DNA of 64,000 nucleotides from Deltaproteobacteria bacterium (GCA_018399135.1 JAGYPB010000005.1:1-64000), one strand, 5' to 3'. Positions 55,570-63,363 are shown, counted from the stretch's first letter. A program made the numbers and translations. The notes: generated by a model from the letters alone, not told the origin.

Positions 55570-55716
55570 CATAAAAGGGGTCAGGTCTCAACTCCGGACA
55601 TTCGGATTGTATGGAGTTGAGACCTGACCACTACAGATTTGTCATAAAAGGGGTCAGGTCTCAACTCCGGACATTCGGATTGTATGGAGTTGAGACCTGA
55701 CCACTACAAACTGTAG
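55570..55716. repeat. Two tandem REP-like palindromes
   Basis: Two copies (55570-55640, 55643-55716) of a unit starting CATAAAAGGGGTCAGG. Each folds with arms GGTCAGGTCTCAACTCC / GGAGTTGAGACCTGACC around a 17-base loop. A third copy is at 57432-57501 and an end fragment at 56383-56401. Confidence 0.9.
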
Positions 55717-55902
55717 GGGGCAGTTTTACTGATCTTTTGTATAGAATTTGGCATCCAACCTCACGGGTAGGCAAGACAAAGGGTTACTGTTGTGGTTGTT
55801 AACATGGGTTGGATTTAACCCATTTGTTTTCTTAGCTCATTTGAGATCAGCAGCTCTGTGTACGGTCTGAGTAGGAGAGGCGTTCGGATTGCTAATATCA
55901 TC

Positions 55903-55960
55903 GCTTAACAAGGTGAACCAGTGTGATGCCTGGCCGGGGCACCTGTTCACGCTGTTATTG
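55903..55960 (+). other. attC-like site 0
   Basis: R'' GCTTAAC (55903-55909, complement GTTAAGC fits GTTRRRY), L'' GTGAACCAG (55913-55921), L' CTGTTCAC (55943-55950) and R' GTTATTG (55954-55960). The L arms pair with one extra C on the left, as in integron attC sites, and the R-L gaps are equal. The R' core deviates from consensus. Confidence 0.5.
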
Positions 55961-55975
55961 CAGGGAGAACTGCCA

Positions 55976-56390
55976 TTGCCCTATCAAGTACTTGCAGACA
56001 CCGTCCTGCTTCTCCATTTCGGAGTTGTCATATTCGTGGTTCTGGGGCTCCCGGTTATTCTTATTGGCAACAGGATCGGTTGGCTCTGGGTCAATAACCT
56101 GTGGTGGCGTTTAGCTCATCTGGCGACGATTGCCGTTGTTGTCCTGCAGGCCTGGATTTGGGCCGCTACTGCTCCCTGACGAAAAGTGAGACCTCTTTGC
56201 GGGTGCAGGCGGAGTCAGGGTGGCTACGAACGGGCTTTACCATCCCGAGCACTGGGTGCAGCGTATCCTCTATATTGATGGGCCAATCTGGGGTTTTGCT
56301 GTGGTTTACACCGGCTTTGCGCTGTTGGTTGGTTGGACATGGTGGCGTTTTCCGCCGAGTCTGGGCAAAAGAAAGAAGTGCAAAACCTGA
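55976..56390 (+). pseudogene. DUF2784 membrane protein, frameshifted as read
   Basis: LPYQVLADTVLLLHFGVVIF and NRIGWLWVNNLWWRLAHL match the start of DUF2784 proteins; the frame then shifts near 56180-56270 and the rest (LYIDGPIWGFAVVYTGFALL..WTWWRFPPSLG) is in another frame, ending at 56388-56390. It begins 15 bases after attC-like site 0, so it is probably a cassette gene. Its stop lies in a REP fragment. Confidence 0.65.
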
Positions 56391-56428
56391 CCCCTACAGA
56401 TTTTACAAATTGACGGTTTATTCAAAGC

Positions 56429-56435
56429 GTTATGC
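56429..56435 (+). other. Isolated attC-type core
   Basis: GTTATGC, complement of the GCATAAC cores at 57096 and 58102, lies 19 bases before the higBA -35 box. The left half of a site is missing; a REP end fragment (56383-56401) occupies its place. Confidence 0.35.
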
Positions 56436-56453
56436 AATTCTGCCTGAACTTCA

Positions 56454-56482
56454 TTGACAAGCGTCACGTGACGCGCTACAGT
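56454..56482 (+). promoter_or_regulatory. higBA promoter with palindromic operator
   Basis: TTGACA, 17 bases, TACAGT form a strong sigma-70 promoter. The spacer holds the perfect palindrome GCGTCACGTGACGC (56461-56474), where the HigA antitoxin can autorepress. Confidence 0.75.
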
Positions 56483-56489
56483 TGATCAC

Positions 56490-56771
56490 ATGATCAAATC
56501 CTTCGCTGATAAAAAAACTCAAGAACTGTACTCCAAAGGTACGTCAAAGAAGTTTCCTGCGGATGTCGCATCGAGAGCCGCCAGAAAGCTTGAATACGTT
56601 AACCTGGCTGAACAGCTGGAGGACTTGAAAGTGCCGCCCGGCAATCGCCTTCACCCACTATCGGGAAACAGGCTGGGGCAGTATGCAATTTCAATTAATG
56701 ATCAGTGGCGTATTTGCTTTCGTTTTGAAGATGGCGATGCGTACGAGGTCGAAGTGTGTGACTACCACTAA
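56490..56771 (+). CDS. higB: HigB-type toxin (RelE superfamily)
   Basis: A 93-aa RelE-fold toxin: MIKSFADKKTQELY at the start, then LEDLKVPPGNRLHPLSGNR, QYAISINDQWRICFRF and VEVCDYH at the end, all HigB/plasmid-maintenance killer features. It cleaves mRNA on the ribosome. Toxin precedes antitoxin, the HigBA order; the strong promoter lies directly upstream. Confidence 0.92.
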   Translation: MIKSFADKKTQELYSKGTSKKFPADVASRAARKLEYVNLAEQLEDLKVPPGNRLHPLSGNRLGQYAISINDQWRICFRFEDGDAYEVEVCDYH

Positions 56772-56786
56772 AGAAAGGTGATGAAC

Positions 56787-57101
56787 ATGGCTATTCCTAA
56801 CACTACCGGTATGCAGCGCAAGCCAACTCATCCTGGTGAAATGCTCAGAGAGGATTTTTTGCCGGACTATGACCTGACGGTTGCAGGGCTGGCTGAGTCT
56901 CTGGGTGTCTCTCGTCAATCAGTTAATGAGCTGTTGCGAGAACGACGTGCTGTCAGCCCCGAAATGGCGCTGCGACTTGCCCGTTTATTTGGCAACTCTC
57001 CTGAATTTTGGCTGAATGCGCAGCGCGCTGTTGATCTGTGGACGGTGGCTCAGTCGGTCAAAGAGGAAGTTGATCGGATTAAACCGTTACAAGCTGCATA
57101 A
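56787..57101 (+). CDS. higA: HigA-type antitoxin
   Basis: A 104-aa antitoxin: RKPTHPGEMLREDFL, then a Cro/C1 helix-turn-helix (VAGLAESLGVSRQSVNELL) and GNSPEFWLNAQRAVDLW, all typical of HigA. It neutralises HigB and represses the operon. ATG 56787 lies eight bases after AAAGG; ATG 56781 is also possible. Its TAA is inside the GCATAAC core of attC-like site 1, as is common for cassette genes. Confidence 0.92.
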   Translation: MAIPNTTGMQRKPTHPGEMLREDFLPDYDLTVAGLAESLGVSRQSVNELLRERRAVSPEMALRLARLFGNSPEFWLNAQRAVDLWTVAQSVKEEVDRIKPLQAA

Positions 57102-57172
57102 CCAAGACATGCACCGGATGCCAACTCTCCGCTTCGCTGCGGTTTTGTCATCGGTGATGGCCAACGTTAGGC
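57096..57172 (+). other. attC-like site 1
   Basis: R'' GCATAAC (57096-57102), L'' CACCGGATG (57112-57120), L' CATCGGTG (57149-57156) and R' GTTAGGC (57166-57172, fits GTTRRRY). L' and L'' pair with one unpaired G on the left; both R-L gaps are nine bases. The next gene begins eight bases after R'. Confidence 0.65.
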
Positions 57173-57179
57173 ATTTCGC

Positions 57180-57428
57180 ATGGCTACTCTTTCCGTTGAG
57201 AAGCAAATCGCCGCACTGCGACCCACAACGGGCTATGCGGCACATTTTCACAATTGGCTGCTGCTCATTGCAACATTGGGCATCATTGCAGCGATCGTTT
57301 TCGGGCACCCGGTGCCGTTGATGTTTGCTCTTTTCTTTGGCGCGATCGGCCTCTTTGAACGCCATGCTGGATCGAACATTGTGGCCGCAATTTCTGCATA
57401 CGATGCGGGAGAGCCAGTGAGTTGCTGA
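57180..57428 (+). CDS. Small two-helix membrane protein (cassette gene)
   Basis: An 82-aa protein with two hydrophobic helices (NWLLLIATLGIIAAIVFG, PVPLMFALFFGAIGLF). It starts eight bases after attC-like site 1 with almost no leader, as cassette genes do. Where its own attC would be expected a REP-like palindrome (57432-57501) lies. Unknown function. Confidence 0.6.
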   Translation: MATLSVEKQIAALRPTTGYAAHFHNWLLLIATLGIIAAIVFGHPVPLMFALFFGAIGLFERHAGSNIVAAISAYDAGEPVSC

Positions 57429-57431
57429 AGT

Positions 57432-57501
57432 CATAAAAGGGGTCAGGTCTCAACTCCAGACATTCGGGTTGTATAGAGTTGAGACCTGACCCCTACAGAT
57501 T
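57432..57501. repeat. REP-like palindrome, third copy
   Basis: Unit CATAAAAGGGGTCAGG..GACCTGACCCC as at 55570-55716, with a few substitutions (CCAGACATTCGGGTTGTATA in the loop). Arms still pair over 17 bases. Confidence 0.9.
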
Positions 57502-57527
57502 GCCCCTGCAGATTTTGCTTCAGCACC

Positions 57528-57555
57528 TTGACACAGACTAAATAGGGTATATACT
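57528..57555 (+). promoter_or_regulatory. Sigma-70 promoter of second toxin-antitoxin pair
   Basis: TTGACA, 16 bases, TATACT. The ATG at 57565 lies only ten bases after the -10 box, so the message would be nearly leaderless. The overlapping AT-rich stretch GTATATACTAAAATTAATAT could be the operator. Confidence 0.65.
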
Positions 57556-57564
57556 AAAATTAAT

Positions 57565-57843
57565 ATGTGGAAAATATTCGAACATAAACGTGTTGATAAG
57601 GCCTTGTCTTCCGCGCCGCTAGAGGTTCTGCAACGTTATGAGAAGTGGAAGGATATTGTAAAGATCTCAGGTCCACAAGGATTGAAGATGATTCGGGGGT
57701 TTCACGATGAGGCATTGTCCGGCAATTGGAAGGGTTTTCGATCCTCCCGTTTGAATATCCAGTATCGGGTGATTTATAGGGTGCAAAAAGACCAAGTATT
57801 GGTAGAGGTTGAACGGGTGACGCCCCACGACTATCGGAGGTGA
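57565..57843 (+). CDS. RelE/HigB-like toxin, second pair
   Basis: A 92-aa RelE-fold toxin: MWKIFEHKRVDKALSSAPLE, GFHDEALSGNWKGFRSSRLN and IQYRVIYRVQKDQV with a C-terminal VTPHDYRR. Probably a ribosome-dependent mRNA interferase. It precedes its helix-turn-helix antitoxin by three bases, another toxin-first order. The message is nearly leaderless. Confidence 0.85.
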   Translation: MWKIFEHKRVDKALSSAPLEVLQRYEKWKDIVKISGPQGLKMIRGFHDEALSGNWKGFRSSRLNIQYRVIYRVQKDQVLVEVERVTPHDYRR

Positions 57844-57846
57844 TGA

Positions 57847-58107
57847 ATGAGTGAATATCGAAAAGCGATCAAAAGAATTGATGTTTCGTCTGGTGACTCG
57901 GTTCGTATATTGCGGGAATTGCAGGAAATGAGTCAGAACGATTTAGCTTCGCTGACAGGTATTCCGCAATCAACAATATCAGCCATCGAAAATGGTCGTG
58001 TACGCCTTGGTGTTGATCGCGCCAAAGTGTTAGCCAAAGCATTGCGCTGTCATCCAGCTGTGCTGGTTTTTCCTGGCTGGGATGTAGAGCAAGAATCTGC
58101 AGCATAA
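57847..58107 (+). CDS. Xre-type antitoxin, second pair
   Basis: An 86-aa helix-turn-helix protein: VRILRELQEMSQNDLASLTG and IPQSTISAIENGRVRLGVDR (typical XRE motif). It should neutralise the preceding toxin and repress the operon. Its TAA lies inside the GCATAAC core of attC-like site 2, exactly as for higA. Confidence 0.85.
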   Translation: MSEYRKAIKRIDVSSGDSVRILRELQEMSQNDLASLTGIPQSTISAIENGRVRLGVDRAKVLAKALRCHPAVLVFPGWDVEQESAA

Positions 58108-58159
58108 CCATTAATTACACGTGACCAGTTACGCTGGCGCGTGAATATGGGCGTTATGA
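58102..58159 (+). other. attC-like site 2
   Basis: R'' GCATAAC (58102-58108), L'' ATTACACG (58114-58121), central hairpin CCAGTTACGCTGG, L' CGTGAAT (58140-58146), R' GTTATGA (58153-58159). L' and L'' pair with one extra A on the left; R-L gaps are five and six bases. The R' core is one base from GTTATGC. Confidence 0.55.
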
Positions 58160-58431
58160 ATACTAAAAATAGGAATCAGGATAACGGAGCCCAGGGTATC
58201 CCGGGGACATAATATACCGATGAAGAGAATATCGGTTTTATGTTCCCCACTTGTTTCATTAATACCAACATTAACGACAGAGTCGCGGGTCACGGCCCCA
58301 CCCGCCGCGTCAAAATCGAAAGAGGGTTAACGACAGCAATAATAAAAGATCACACTTGACCAGGCAGCGATTAGGACCTAAAGCATAACCATAATATGGA
58401 TCAATATGAAAACTAAATGATGGTGCTAATC
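58160..58431. other. Non-coding cassette segment with long hairpin
   Basis: No gene seen. At 58203-58248 GGGGACATAATATACCGAT pairs with ATATCGGTTTTATGTTCCCC around a seven-base loop with a few mismatches; this could be a terminator or a mobile-element end. Another GCATAAC core is near 58381. Confidence 0.55.
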
Positions 58432-58683
58432 ATGAAAACTTTATTAGCAAATTGCTCCGCAAGCATCTCCGAACTCAAGAAGAATCCCAGTGCCCTGATC
58501 GATCAGGCAGAAGGGGAACCCATAGCTATTCTCAACCACAACCGGCCCACCGCATATCTTATTCCGGCTGAAACATATGAACAGCTGATGGAGAAACTCG
58601 AAGACTATCAGTTAGGTGTGATTGTAAGAGAGAGGCAAAACGAAAAAATCTCTGCCATTGAAGTGAATATTGATGAGTTATAA
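58432..58683 (+). CDS. Phd/YefM-family antitoxin
   Basis: An 83-aa antitoxin: CSASISELKKNPSALIDQAE, PIAILNHNRPTAYLIPAETY and EQLMEKLEDYQLG. The N-terminal half binds DNA, the C-terminal half wraps the toxin. Antitoxin-first order, and the toxin ATG overlaps its stop region. ATG 58432 is chosen; ATG 58417 is possible. Confidence 0.9.
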   Translation: MKTLLANCSASISELKKNPSALIDQAEGEPIAILNHNRPTAYLIPAETYEQLMEKLEDYQLGVIVRERQNEKISAIEVNIDEL

Positions 58684-59008
58684 ATACAACCTCAAATTCC
58701 TGCCAACAGCTTTTAAGGAGTGGAACAAACTCGATGGCTCCATTCAGTCACAGCTCAAAAAGAAATTAAGAGAACGTCTCCAGGAACCCCATGTGCCGGC
58801 AAGTCAGCTTTCGGGTTTTGTCAGTCATTACAAAATAAAATTAAGGGCAAGTGGATACCGTCTCGTTTATGAAGTAAACGATGAAGAAATATGTGTTTTG
58901 GTGATAGCAGTTGGCAGAAGAGATAAGAAGAAGTTTATAAGCAAGCCTTTTATCCCCCCTACCGCTTCTCCACCTTGTTCATCAGCGCCAGTAGCAACCC
59001 CAGGGTGA
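58673..59008 (+). CDS. relE: RelE-family toxin with abnormal C-terminus
   Basis: A RelE toxin from ATG 58673: YKYNLKFLPTAFKEWNKLDG, LKKKLRERLQEPHVPASQL, YKIKLRASGYRLVYEVNDEE and CVLVIAVGRRDKKKF. It should cut ribosome-bound mRNA. The last 17 or so residues (FIPPTASPPCSS..) are the reverse complement of the rnfE 3' end, not RelE. The native stop is gone, so the toxin's tail was replaced at a recombination boundary near 58955. Confidence 0.88.
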   Translation: MSYKYNLKFLPTAFKEWNKLDGSIQSQLKKKLRERLQEPHVPASQLSGFVSHYKIKLRASGYRLVYEVNDEEICVLVIAVGRRDKKKFISKPFIPPTASPPCSSAPVATPG

Positions 59009-59546
59009 TAAAGGCTCCGGGTGGCAGGATCATTAATATGACCGGCTGATAGCCAGCGCCGAAAATCGAGAAACCAAGAAACTCACCGGCGCCGAACAGT
59101 TCACGAATGCCGCCCAGGATAAAGAGAACCAGGGTAAAACCGGCCCCCATGCCAAGGCCGTCGGCAACCGCATGACTGACCGGATGTTTTGAAGCAAAGG
59201 CTTCAGCGCGCCCCAGAATCAGGCAGTTGCAGACAATCAGGGGGATGAAAATCCCTAACGCCTGAAACAGATCGTAGGCATAAGCCTCCATCACCAGTTG
59301 AACGACGGTGACAAAGGAGGCGATAATCAGGATAAAACAGGGAATCCTGACCTTGGCAGGGATCAGATGGCGGAAGAGGGCAACGACGGCGTTGGAACAA
59401 ACCAGCACAAAGGCCGTTGCCAACCCCATGCCGAGGCCGTTTTCTGCACTGGTGGTAACCGCCAGCACCGGACATAATCCCAGCAGCAGTTTAAAGACCG
59501 CATTTTCTTTCCAGATGCCGCGGTTGAAATCAGTTGCCAGGCTCAT
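58959..59546 (-). CDS. rnfE: Rnf electron transport complex subunit E
   Basis: A 195-aa integral membrane subunit with six helices; NAVFKLLLGLCPVLAVTTSA, GLGMGLATAFVLVCSNA and GIFIPLIVCNCLILGRAEAF are typical. Rnf couples ferredoxin:NAD+ electron transfer to Na+ or H+ export. The last gene of the operon; its 3' end overlaps the relE tail on the other strand. The ATG overlaps the rnfG 3' end by about 17 bases. Confidence 0.95.
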   Translation of the reverse strand: MSLATDFNRGIWKENAVFKLLLGLCPVLAVTTSAENGLGMGLATAFVLVCSNAVVALFRHLIPAKVRIPCFILIIASFVTVVQLVMEAYAYDLFQALGIFIPLIVCNCLILGRAEAFASKHPVSHAVADGLGMGAGFTLVLFILGGIRELFGAGEFLGFSIFGAGYQPVILMILPPGAFITLGLLLALMNKVEKR

Positions 59547-60144
59547 TGGTTACTCCCTGTGCGATGATTTTATCTTCATGCTCACGGTATAGTTCCAGGC
59601 CGGTTCGCACCGCCCCGACCACCGCCCGGGCAGAGATGGTGGCACCGGTCAGCTGGTCGAACTCACCCCCGTCTTTTTTGACCCGCCAATCATTACTGTC
59701 AAGGGCCTTATCGACAAACAGCGCCTTGTACCAGGGCTCACTGATTTTATCTCCGAGCCCCGGAGTCTCAGCGTGGGTAAGAATTTCGATAGCATGGACA
59801 CTGTGATCGGGGCGGATACCGACCATCACCGCAATGTTGCCACTGTAGCCATCAGGTGCCACAACCCGAAAGGCGGTGCCGACCAGTTGCTCCTCTTTTC
59901 GTCCCCGGTAAAAAACCGTTTCGACTTCTCTTCCTTGACGATCACTGCCGGTGACGATGGTCGTGGTGTCGCTGTCGGGACTGTTATCAAATTCCGGCAG
60001 TACAGCGCTCAAGGCCCGCAGCATCTGCAGGCGACGCTGTTCGGCAATCGGTTCGCGGGTCATGCTTTCAACCGCAGCGAGAATACCGCCGGCGATAGCG
60101 GCAATCAGGGTCAGGGCAATGATCAGGCGCGAAAATTCCTTCAC
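59530..60144 (-). CDS. rnfG: Rnf subunit G (FMN-binding)
   Basis: A 204-aa subunit with one N-terminal membrane helix (LIIALTLIAAIAGGILAAV) and a periplasmic FMN domain. FMN is attached to the threonine of TGATISARAV (residue region about 165-175) in the D/S-G-A-T motif. ATG overlaps the rnfD end (ATGA). Confidence 0.95.
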   Translation of the reverse strand: MKEFSRLIIALTLIAAIAGGILAAVESMTREPIAEQRRLQMLRALSAVLPEFDNSPDSDTTTIVTGSDRQGREVETVFYRGRKEEQLVGTAFRVVAPDGYSGNIAVMVGIRPDHSVHAIEILTHAETPGLGDKISEPWYKALFVDKALDSNDWRVKKDGGEFDQLTGATISARAVVGAVRTGLELYREHEDKIIAQGVTNEPGN

Positions 60145-61142
60145 TGCAGCCCTCCACGGTCATGGTGGTGATCGCCATAAATTTCCGCTCTGGTATAGCG
60201 ATCGATCAGCGGGGTGGCTGCATTCATCAGCAAAATGGCGAAAGAAACCCCTTCCGGGTAGCCGCCGAACAGACGGATCAGCACAGTCAGTAGACCGCAA
60301 CCGCAGCCGAAAATCAGCATTCCCCTTGCGGTAATGGGGGAAGTGACCATATCGGTGGCCATGAAAAAGACGCCCAGCATCAGACCCCCGGTCAGCAGGT
60401 GGAACAGCGGGCTGGGGTAGCGGGTCGGGTCAATCAGCCAGAAGATGCCGGCCATAACGATGACACTGCCGATAAAGCTGACCGGAATGTGCCAGGTAAT
60501 GACCCTCTTGAAAATGAGAAAGAGGCCTCCCAGCAGCAGTACCAGTGCCGATACCTCTCCTAAGCTGCCTGCCATCAGTCCGTAAAAATAGCGGTCAAAG
60601 CCACTGGTAGCCATCTCGGGCAGCTGGCCAGTGAGCATCACTGCCGACTTCATTTCACCTAAGGGGGTAGCACTGCTGAGCGCATCAAACCCCATACTTA
60701 AGGGCGCCGGTGCCGTCCAGCTGGTCATCTGAATGGGGAAAGAAATAAGCAGGACAACGCGGGCCACCAGGGCCGGGTTGAAAGGATTATAGCCAAGACC
60801 CCCAAAGATCATTTTACCGATGATAATAGCGATAGCAGCGCCCAGCAAGGCCATCCACCAAGGGCTGGAGGGCGGCAGGTTGAGTGCCAGCAGGATTCCG
60901 GTCAGGGCGGCCGATCCATCACCGATGGAAACCGGTTGCTTCATCAGTTTGCAGCACAACGCCTCACAGGCAACGCACCCGAGGGTGCAGATCAATAGCA
61001 CCTTAAGTGCCGGCAGCCCGAAAAATATGACCGCAACAGCAACTGCCGGCAATAGGGCATAGATCACCAGCCGCATGATTTTGTCGGTGGTGACGCCACT
61101 GTGGATATGAGGTGATGAGGAAATATACAGGGCTTTGTCCAC
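60141..61142 (-). CDS. rnfD: Rnf subunit D (FMN-binding membrane subunit)
   Basis: A 333-aa membrane subunit with about nine helices; LNLPPSSPWWMALLGAAIAI and GLGYNPFNPALVARVVLLISFP (two parts) are family hallmarks. The covalent-FMN motif reads SSATPLG, with serine in place of the usual glycine of SGATPL. GTG 61142 lies one base after the rnfC stop with AAAGGAAA upstream, so a GTG start is preferred over the longer frame. Confidence 0.93.
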   Translation of the reverse strand: MDKALYISSSPHIHSGVTTDKIMRLVIYALLPAVAVAVIFFGLPALKVLLICTLGCVACEALCCKLMKQPVSIGDGSAALTGILLALNLPPSSPWWMALLGAAIAIIIGKMIFGGLGYNPFNPALVARVVLLISFPIQMTSWTAPAPLSMGFDALSSATPLGEMKSAVMLTGQLPEMATSGFDRYFYGLMAGSLGEVSALVLLLGGLFLIFKRVITWHIPVSFIGSVIVMAGIFWLIDPTRYPSPLFHLLTGGLMLGVFFMATDMVTSPITARGMLIFGCGCGLLTVLIRLFGGYPEGVSFAILLMNAATPLIDRYTRAEIYGDHHHDRGGLQ

Positions 61143-61143
61143 G

Positions 61144-62460
61144 TCAATGTTTCCTTTTGTGTTCCATAATCGCCCCCTTGATTTCACGAATCGATTGAAC
61201 CAGCGGCAGGGTGGCCGGACACTGGTAGGTACAACAACCGCATTCTATGCAGTCAAGTGCGTTGTAGGAGTCTGCTCTTTCTATCAGTCCAAGCCGCGCA
61301 CAGAGGGCAATGACCGTCGGCTGTAGATGGATCGGACACACCTTGACGCACTGACCACAGCGTATACAGGGGCCAGGCTTTTTAATTGAGACATCCTGGT
61401 GACGTAGAACCAACAGCCCGGAGGTGCCACGAATAACGGGCACCTCCAGGGAAATCTGTGAATTGCCCATCATTGGTCCACCCAGAATAATCTTACCCGG
61501 GTCATCACTAAAACCACCACACTGCTCAATCAGATGAGAGAGGGGAGTGCCGATGACGGCCCTGAGATTTTGAGGGTTGCGAACTCCAGTCCCGGTCACC
61601 GTTGTAATCCGTTCTATCAGGGGCCGACCCTGACGCACAGCAGTGCTGACGGCTGCTGCGGTGCCGACATTCTGGACGACGGCGCCACAATCCATCGGTA
61701 ACTTGCCACTGGGTACCTGGCGGCCGGTAATCGCTTCGATCAGCTGCTTTTCGGCACCTTGCGGGTATTTTACCGGCAGCGGTTGAACTTCGATCGGTGT
61801 TTTCAAGCACAGCTTGCGCATGGCGTCGATGGCATCGGGTTTATTGTTTTCGATGGCGAGAATCACCTGGTTAACTCCAAGAATTTGGCGCAGGATGAGA
61901 ATGCCATCGACAATTTTAGAGCCTTCTTCCAGCATCAGGCGATGGTCGCCGGTGAGGTAAGGCTCGCATTCCACCCCGTTGATAATCAGGGTGTCGATCC
62001 GGCGATCCGGTGGCGGTGATAATTTTATATGGGTCGGAAAGGTAGCACCGCCAAGGCCAACTATGCCGGCTTGTTGCAACAACTGACGTAACTCGTCGGG
62101 GTTCAGGCTGTCGGGGTCGTATCCCTGTAACCCTTTATGCCAGCGCTCATCGCCATCGGGGCGGATAACGACGGCGGGCAAAGGGCGACCAACAGGATGG
62201 AGGCGCGGTTCAATAGCGATCACTTCGCCCGAGGTCGGGGCGTGGATCGGAACCGACACCGGGCCTACGGCCGTTCCGATCTGCTCCCCTTTGGCAACCT
62301 GTTGACCAACCGTGACACAACAGGCTGCCGGCGCGCCGATATGCTGCAGCATGGGAACAATCAGCTCGTTCGGCAACGAGCAGTTAACAAGTGCCTTGGT
62401 GGCCGTAGTTGCCTTGTTGTCGAGGGGATGAATCCCGCCCGGGAATGTAGGTAGCTTCAT
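61144..62460 (-). CDS. rnfC: Rnf subunit C (NADH/FMN/FeS)
   Basis: A 438-aa peripheral subunit. NADH and FMN site in GLGGATFPTHIKL and INGVECEPYLTGDHRLM; two [4Fe-4S] sites CIRCGQCVKVCP and CIECGCCTYQCP near the C-terminus. The N-terminus is GGIHPLDNK, as expected. It is the NAD-reducing entry of the complex. Shorter than some RnfC proteins, which carry an extended alanine-rich C-terminus. Confidence 0.95.
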   Translation of the reverse strand: MKLPTFPGGIHPLDNKATTATKALVNCSLPNELIVPMLQHIGAPAACCVTVGQQVAKGEQIGTAVGPVSVPIHAPTSGEVIAIEPRLHPVGRPLPAVVIRPDGDERWHKGLQGYDPDSLNPDELRQLLQQAGIVGLGGATFPTHIKLSPPPDRRIDTLIINGVECEPYLTGDHRLMLEEGSKIVDGILILRQILGVNQVILAIENNKPDAIDAMRKLCLKTPIEVQPLPVKYPQGAEKQLIEAITGRQVPSGKLPMDCGAVVQNVGTAAAVSTAVRQGRPLIERITTVTGTGVRNPQNLRAVIGTPLSHLIEQCGGFSDDPGKIILGGPMMGNSQISLEVPVIRGTSGLLVLRHQDVSIKKPGPCIRCGQCVKVCPIHLQPTVIALCARLGLIERADSYNALDCIECGCCTYQCPATLPLVQSIREIKGAIMEHKRKH

Positions 62461-62498
62461 GATATGACACTTTTTTGGTTGTTAAAGCCAGCCGAGCC

Positions 62499-63332
62499 TT
62501 AACCTGCGGGAACCGTTTCATCCGAGCCAGGTTTTTCTGCACTATTATTGTCAACCAGATCGCGAATACACTTCATCGGACATTTGGCAATGGCCAGGGC
62601 CGCATTGTCTGCCTGAGCATAATTGACCCGGGCAAGAAGGTTGTCGATGGTATAAGCCTCCGGGACGGTTTTTTTACAGATGTTGCAACCGATACAGCCG
62701 ACCTGACAGTATTTTCGCACCTCGGCCCCTTTGTCGTGGCTGTTGCACAACACGTGGGTGGTAACCGTTTTGGGTGCCATGATCATCACCTGGCGTGGAC
62801 AGGCTTTGAGGCACTGCTCACAGCCGGTACATTTGTCGCGGTCAATAACAGCGAGATGCTCCGGGGTCATAGTGATTGCCCCAAAAAGGCAGGCGCGTAC
62901 GCAGGAACCGAGACCAAGGCAGCCACCGGGGCAGGATTTGGGGCCACCGGCCAGCTTTTGCGCGGCATTGCAGTCTTCCAGCCCCAGATAATGATACTTC
63001 TGCCGGGCCAGATTGTCCCCGCCTTGACAGATCACTACAGCGACCGCCGGCTCTTTAACCTTGATCTTGATTCCCAGAATATCTGCCAGCGCTTCTGCTG
63101 TCTGCTGTCCGCCCGGCGGGCACAGATTCGGAGCCAGTCGTCCTTCGGCCACTGCCCGGGCGTAGCCGGAACAGCCTGGTTCGCCACAGGCCCCGCAGTT
63201 GACACCCGGCAATGCGGCCAGAATGGCCGCTTCCCTGGGGTCCACCTCTACGGCAAACTTTTTGGCGGCAATCCCGAGAGCGGTAGCGGCGACCAGGCCG
63301 ATGCCACCAAGACAGGCTACGGCTGCAAGCAT
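62499..63332 (-). CDS. rnfB: Rnf subunit B (polyferredoxin)
   Basis: A 277-aa subunit with an N-terminal membrane helix, then the RnfB cluster GVNCGACGEPGCSGYA..NLCPPGG, and several more [4Fe-4S] sites: CPGGCLGLGSCVRACLFGA, CTGCEQCLKACPRQV and CQVGCIGCNICKKTVP. It takes electrons from ferredoxin and passes them inward. It follows rnfA with a 31-base gap. Confidence 0.95.
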   Translation of the reverse strand: MLAAVACLGGIGLVAATALGIAAKKFAVEVDPREAAILAALPGVNCGACGEPGCSGYARAVAEGRLAPNLCPPGGQQTAEALADILGIKIKVKEPAVAVVICQGGDNLARQKYHYLGLEDCNAAQKLAGGPKSCPGGCLGLGSCVRACLFGAITMTPEHLAVIDRDKCTGCEQCLKACPRQVMIMAPKTVTTHVLCNSHDKGAEVRKYCQVGCIGCNICKKTVPEAYTIDNLLARVNYAQADNAALAIAKCPMKCIRDLVDNNSAEKPGSDETVPAG

Positions 63333-63363
63333 CTTAAATATCCATAAAAAAGGGATTTCGTCA

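Noticed and set aside
55570-55716. Direct repeats as a two-unit CRISPR
   Set aside because: Each unit is a large palindrome, the gap is only two bases, and a third copy lies alone at 57432.
62475-63347. 290-codon plus-strand frame over rnfB
   Set aside because: It is the antisense shadow of rnfB, whose four-cluster protein is unmistakable.
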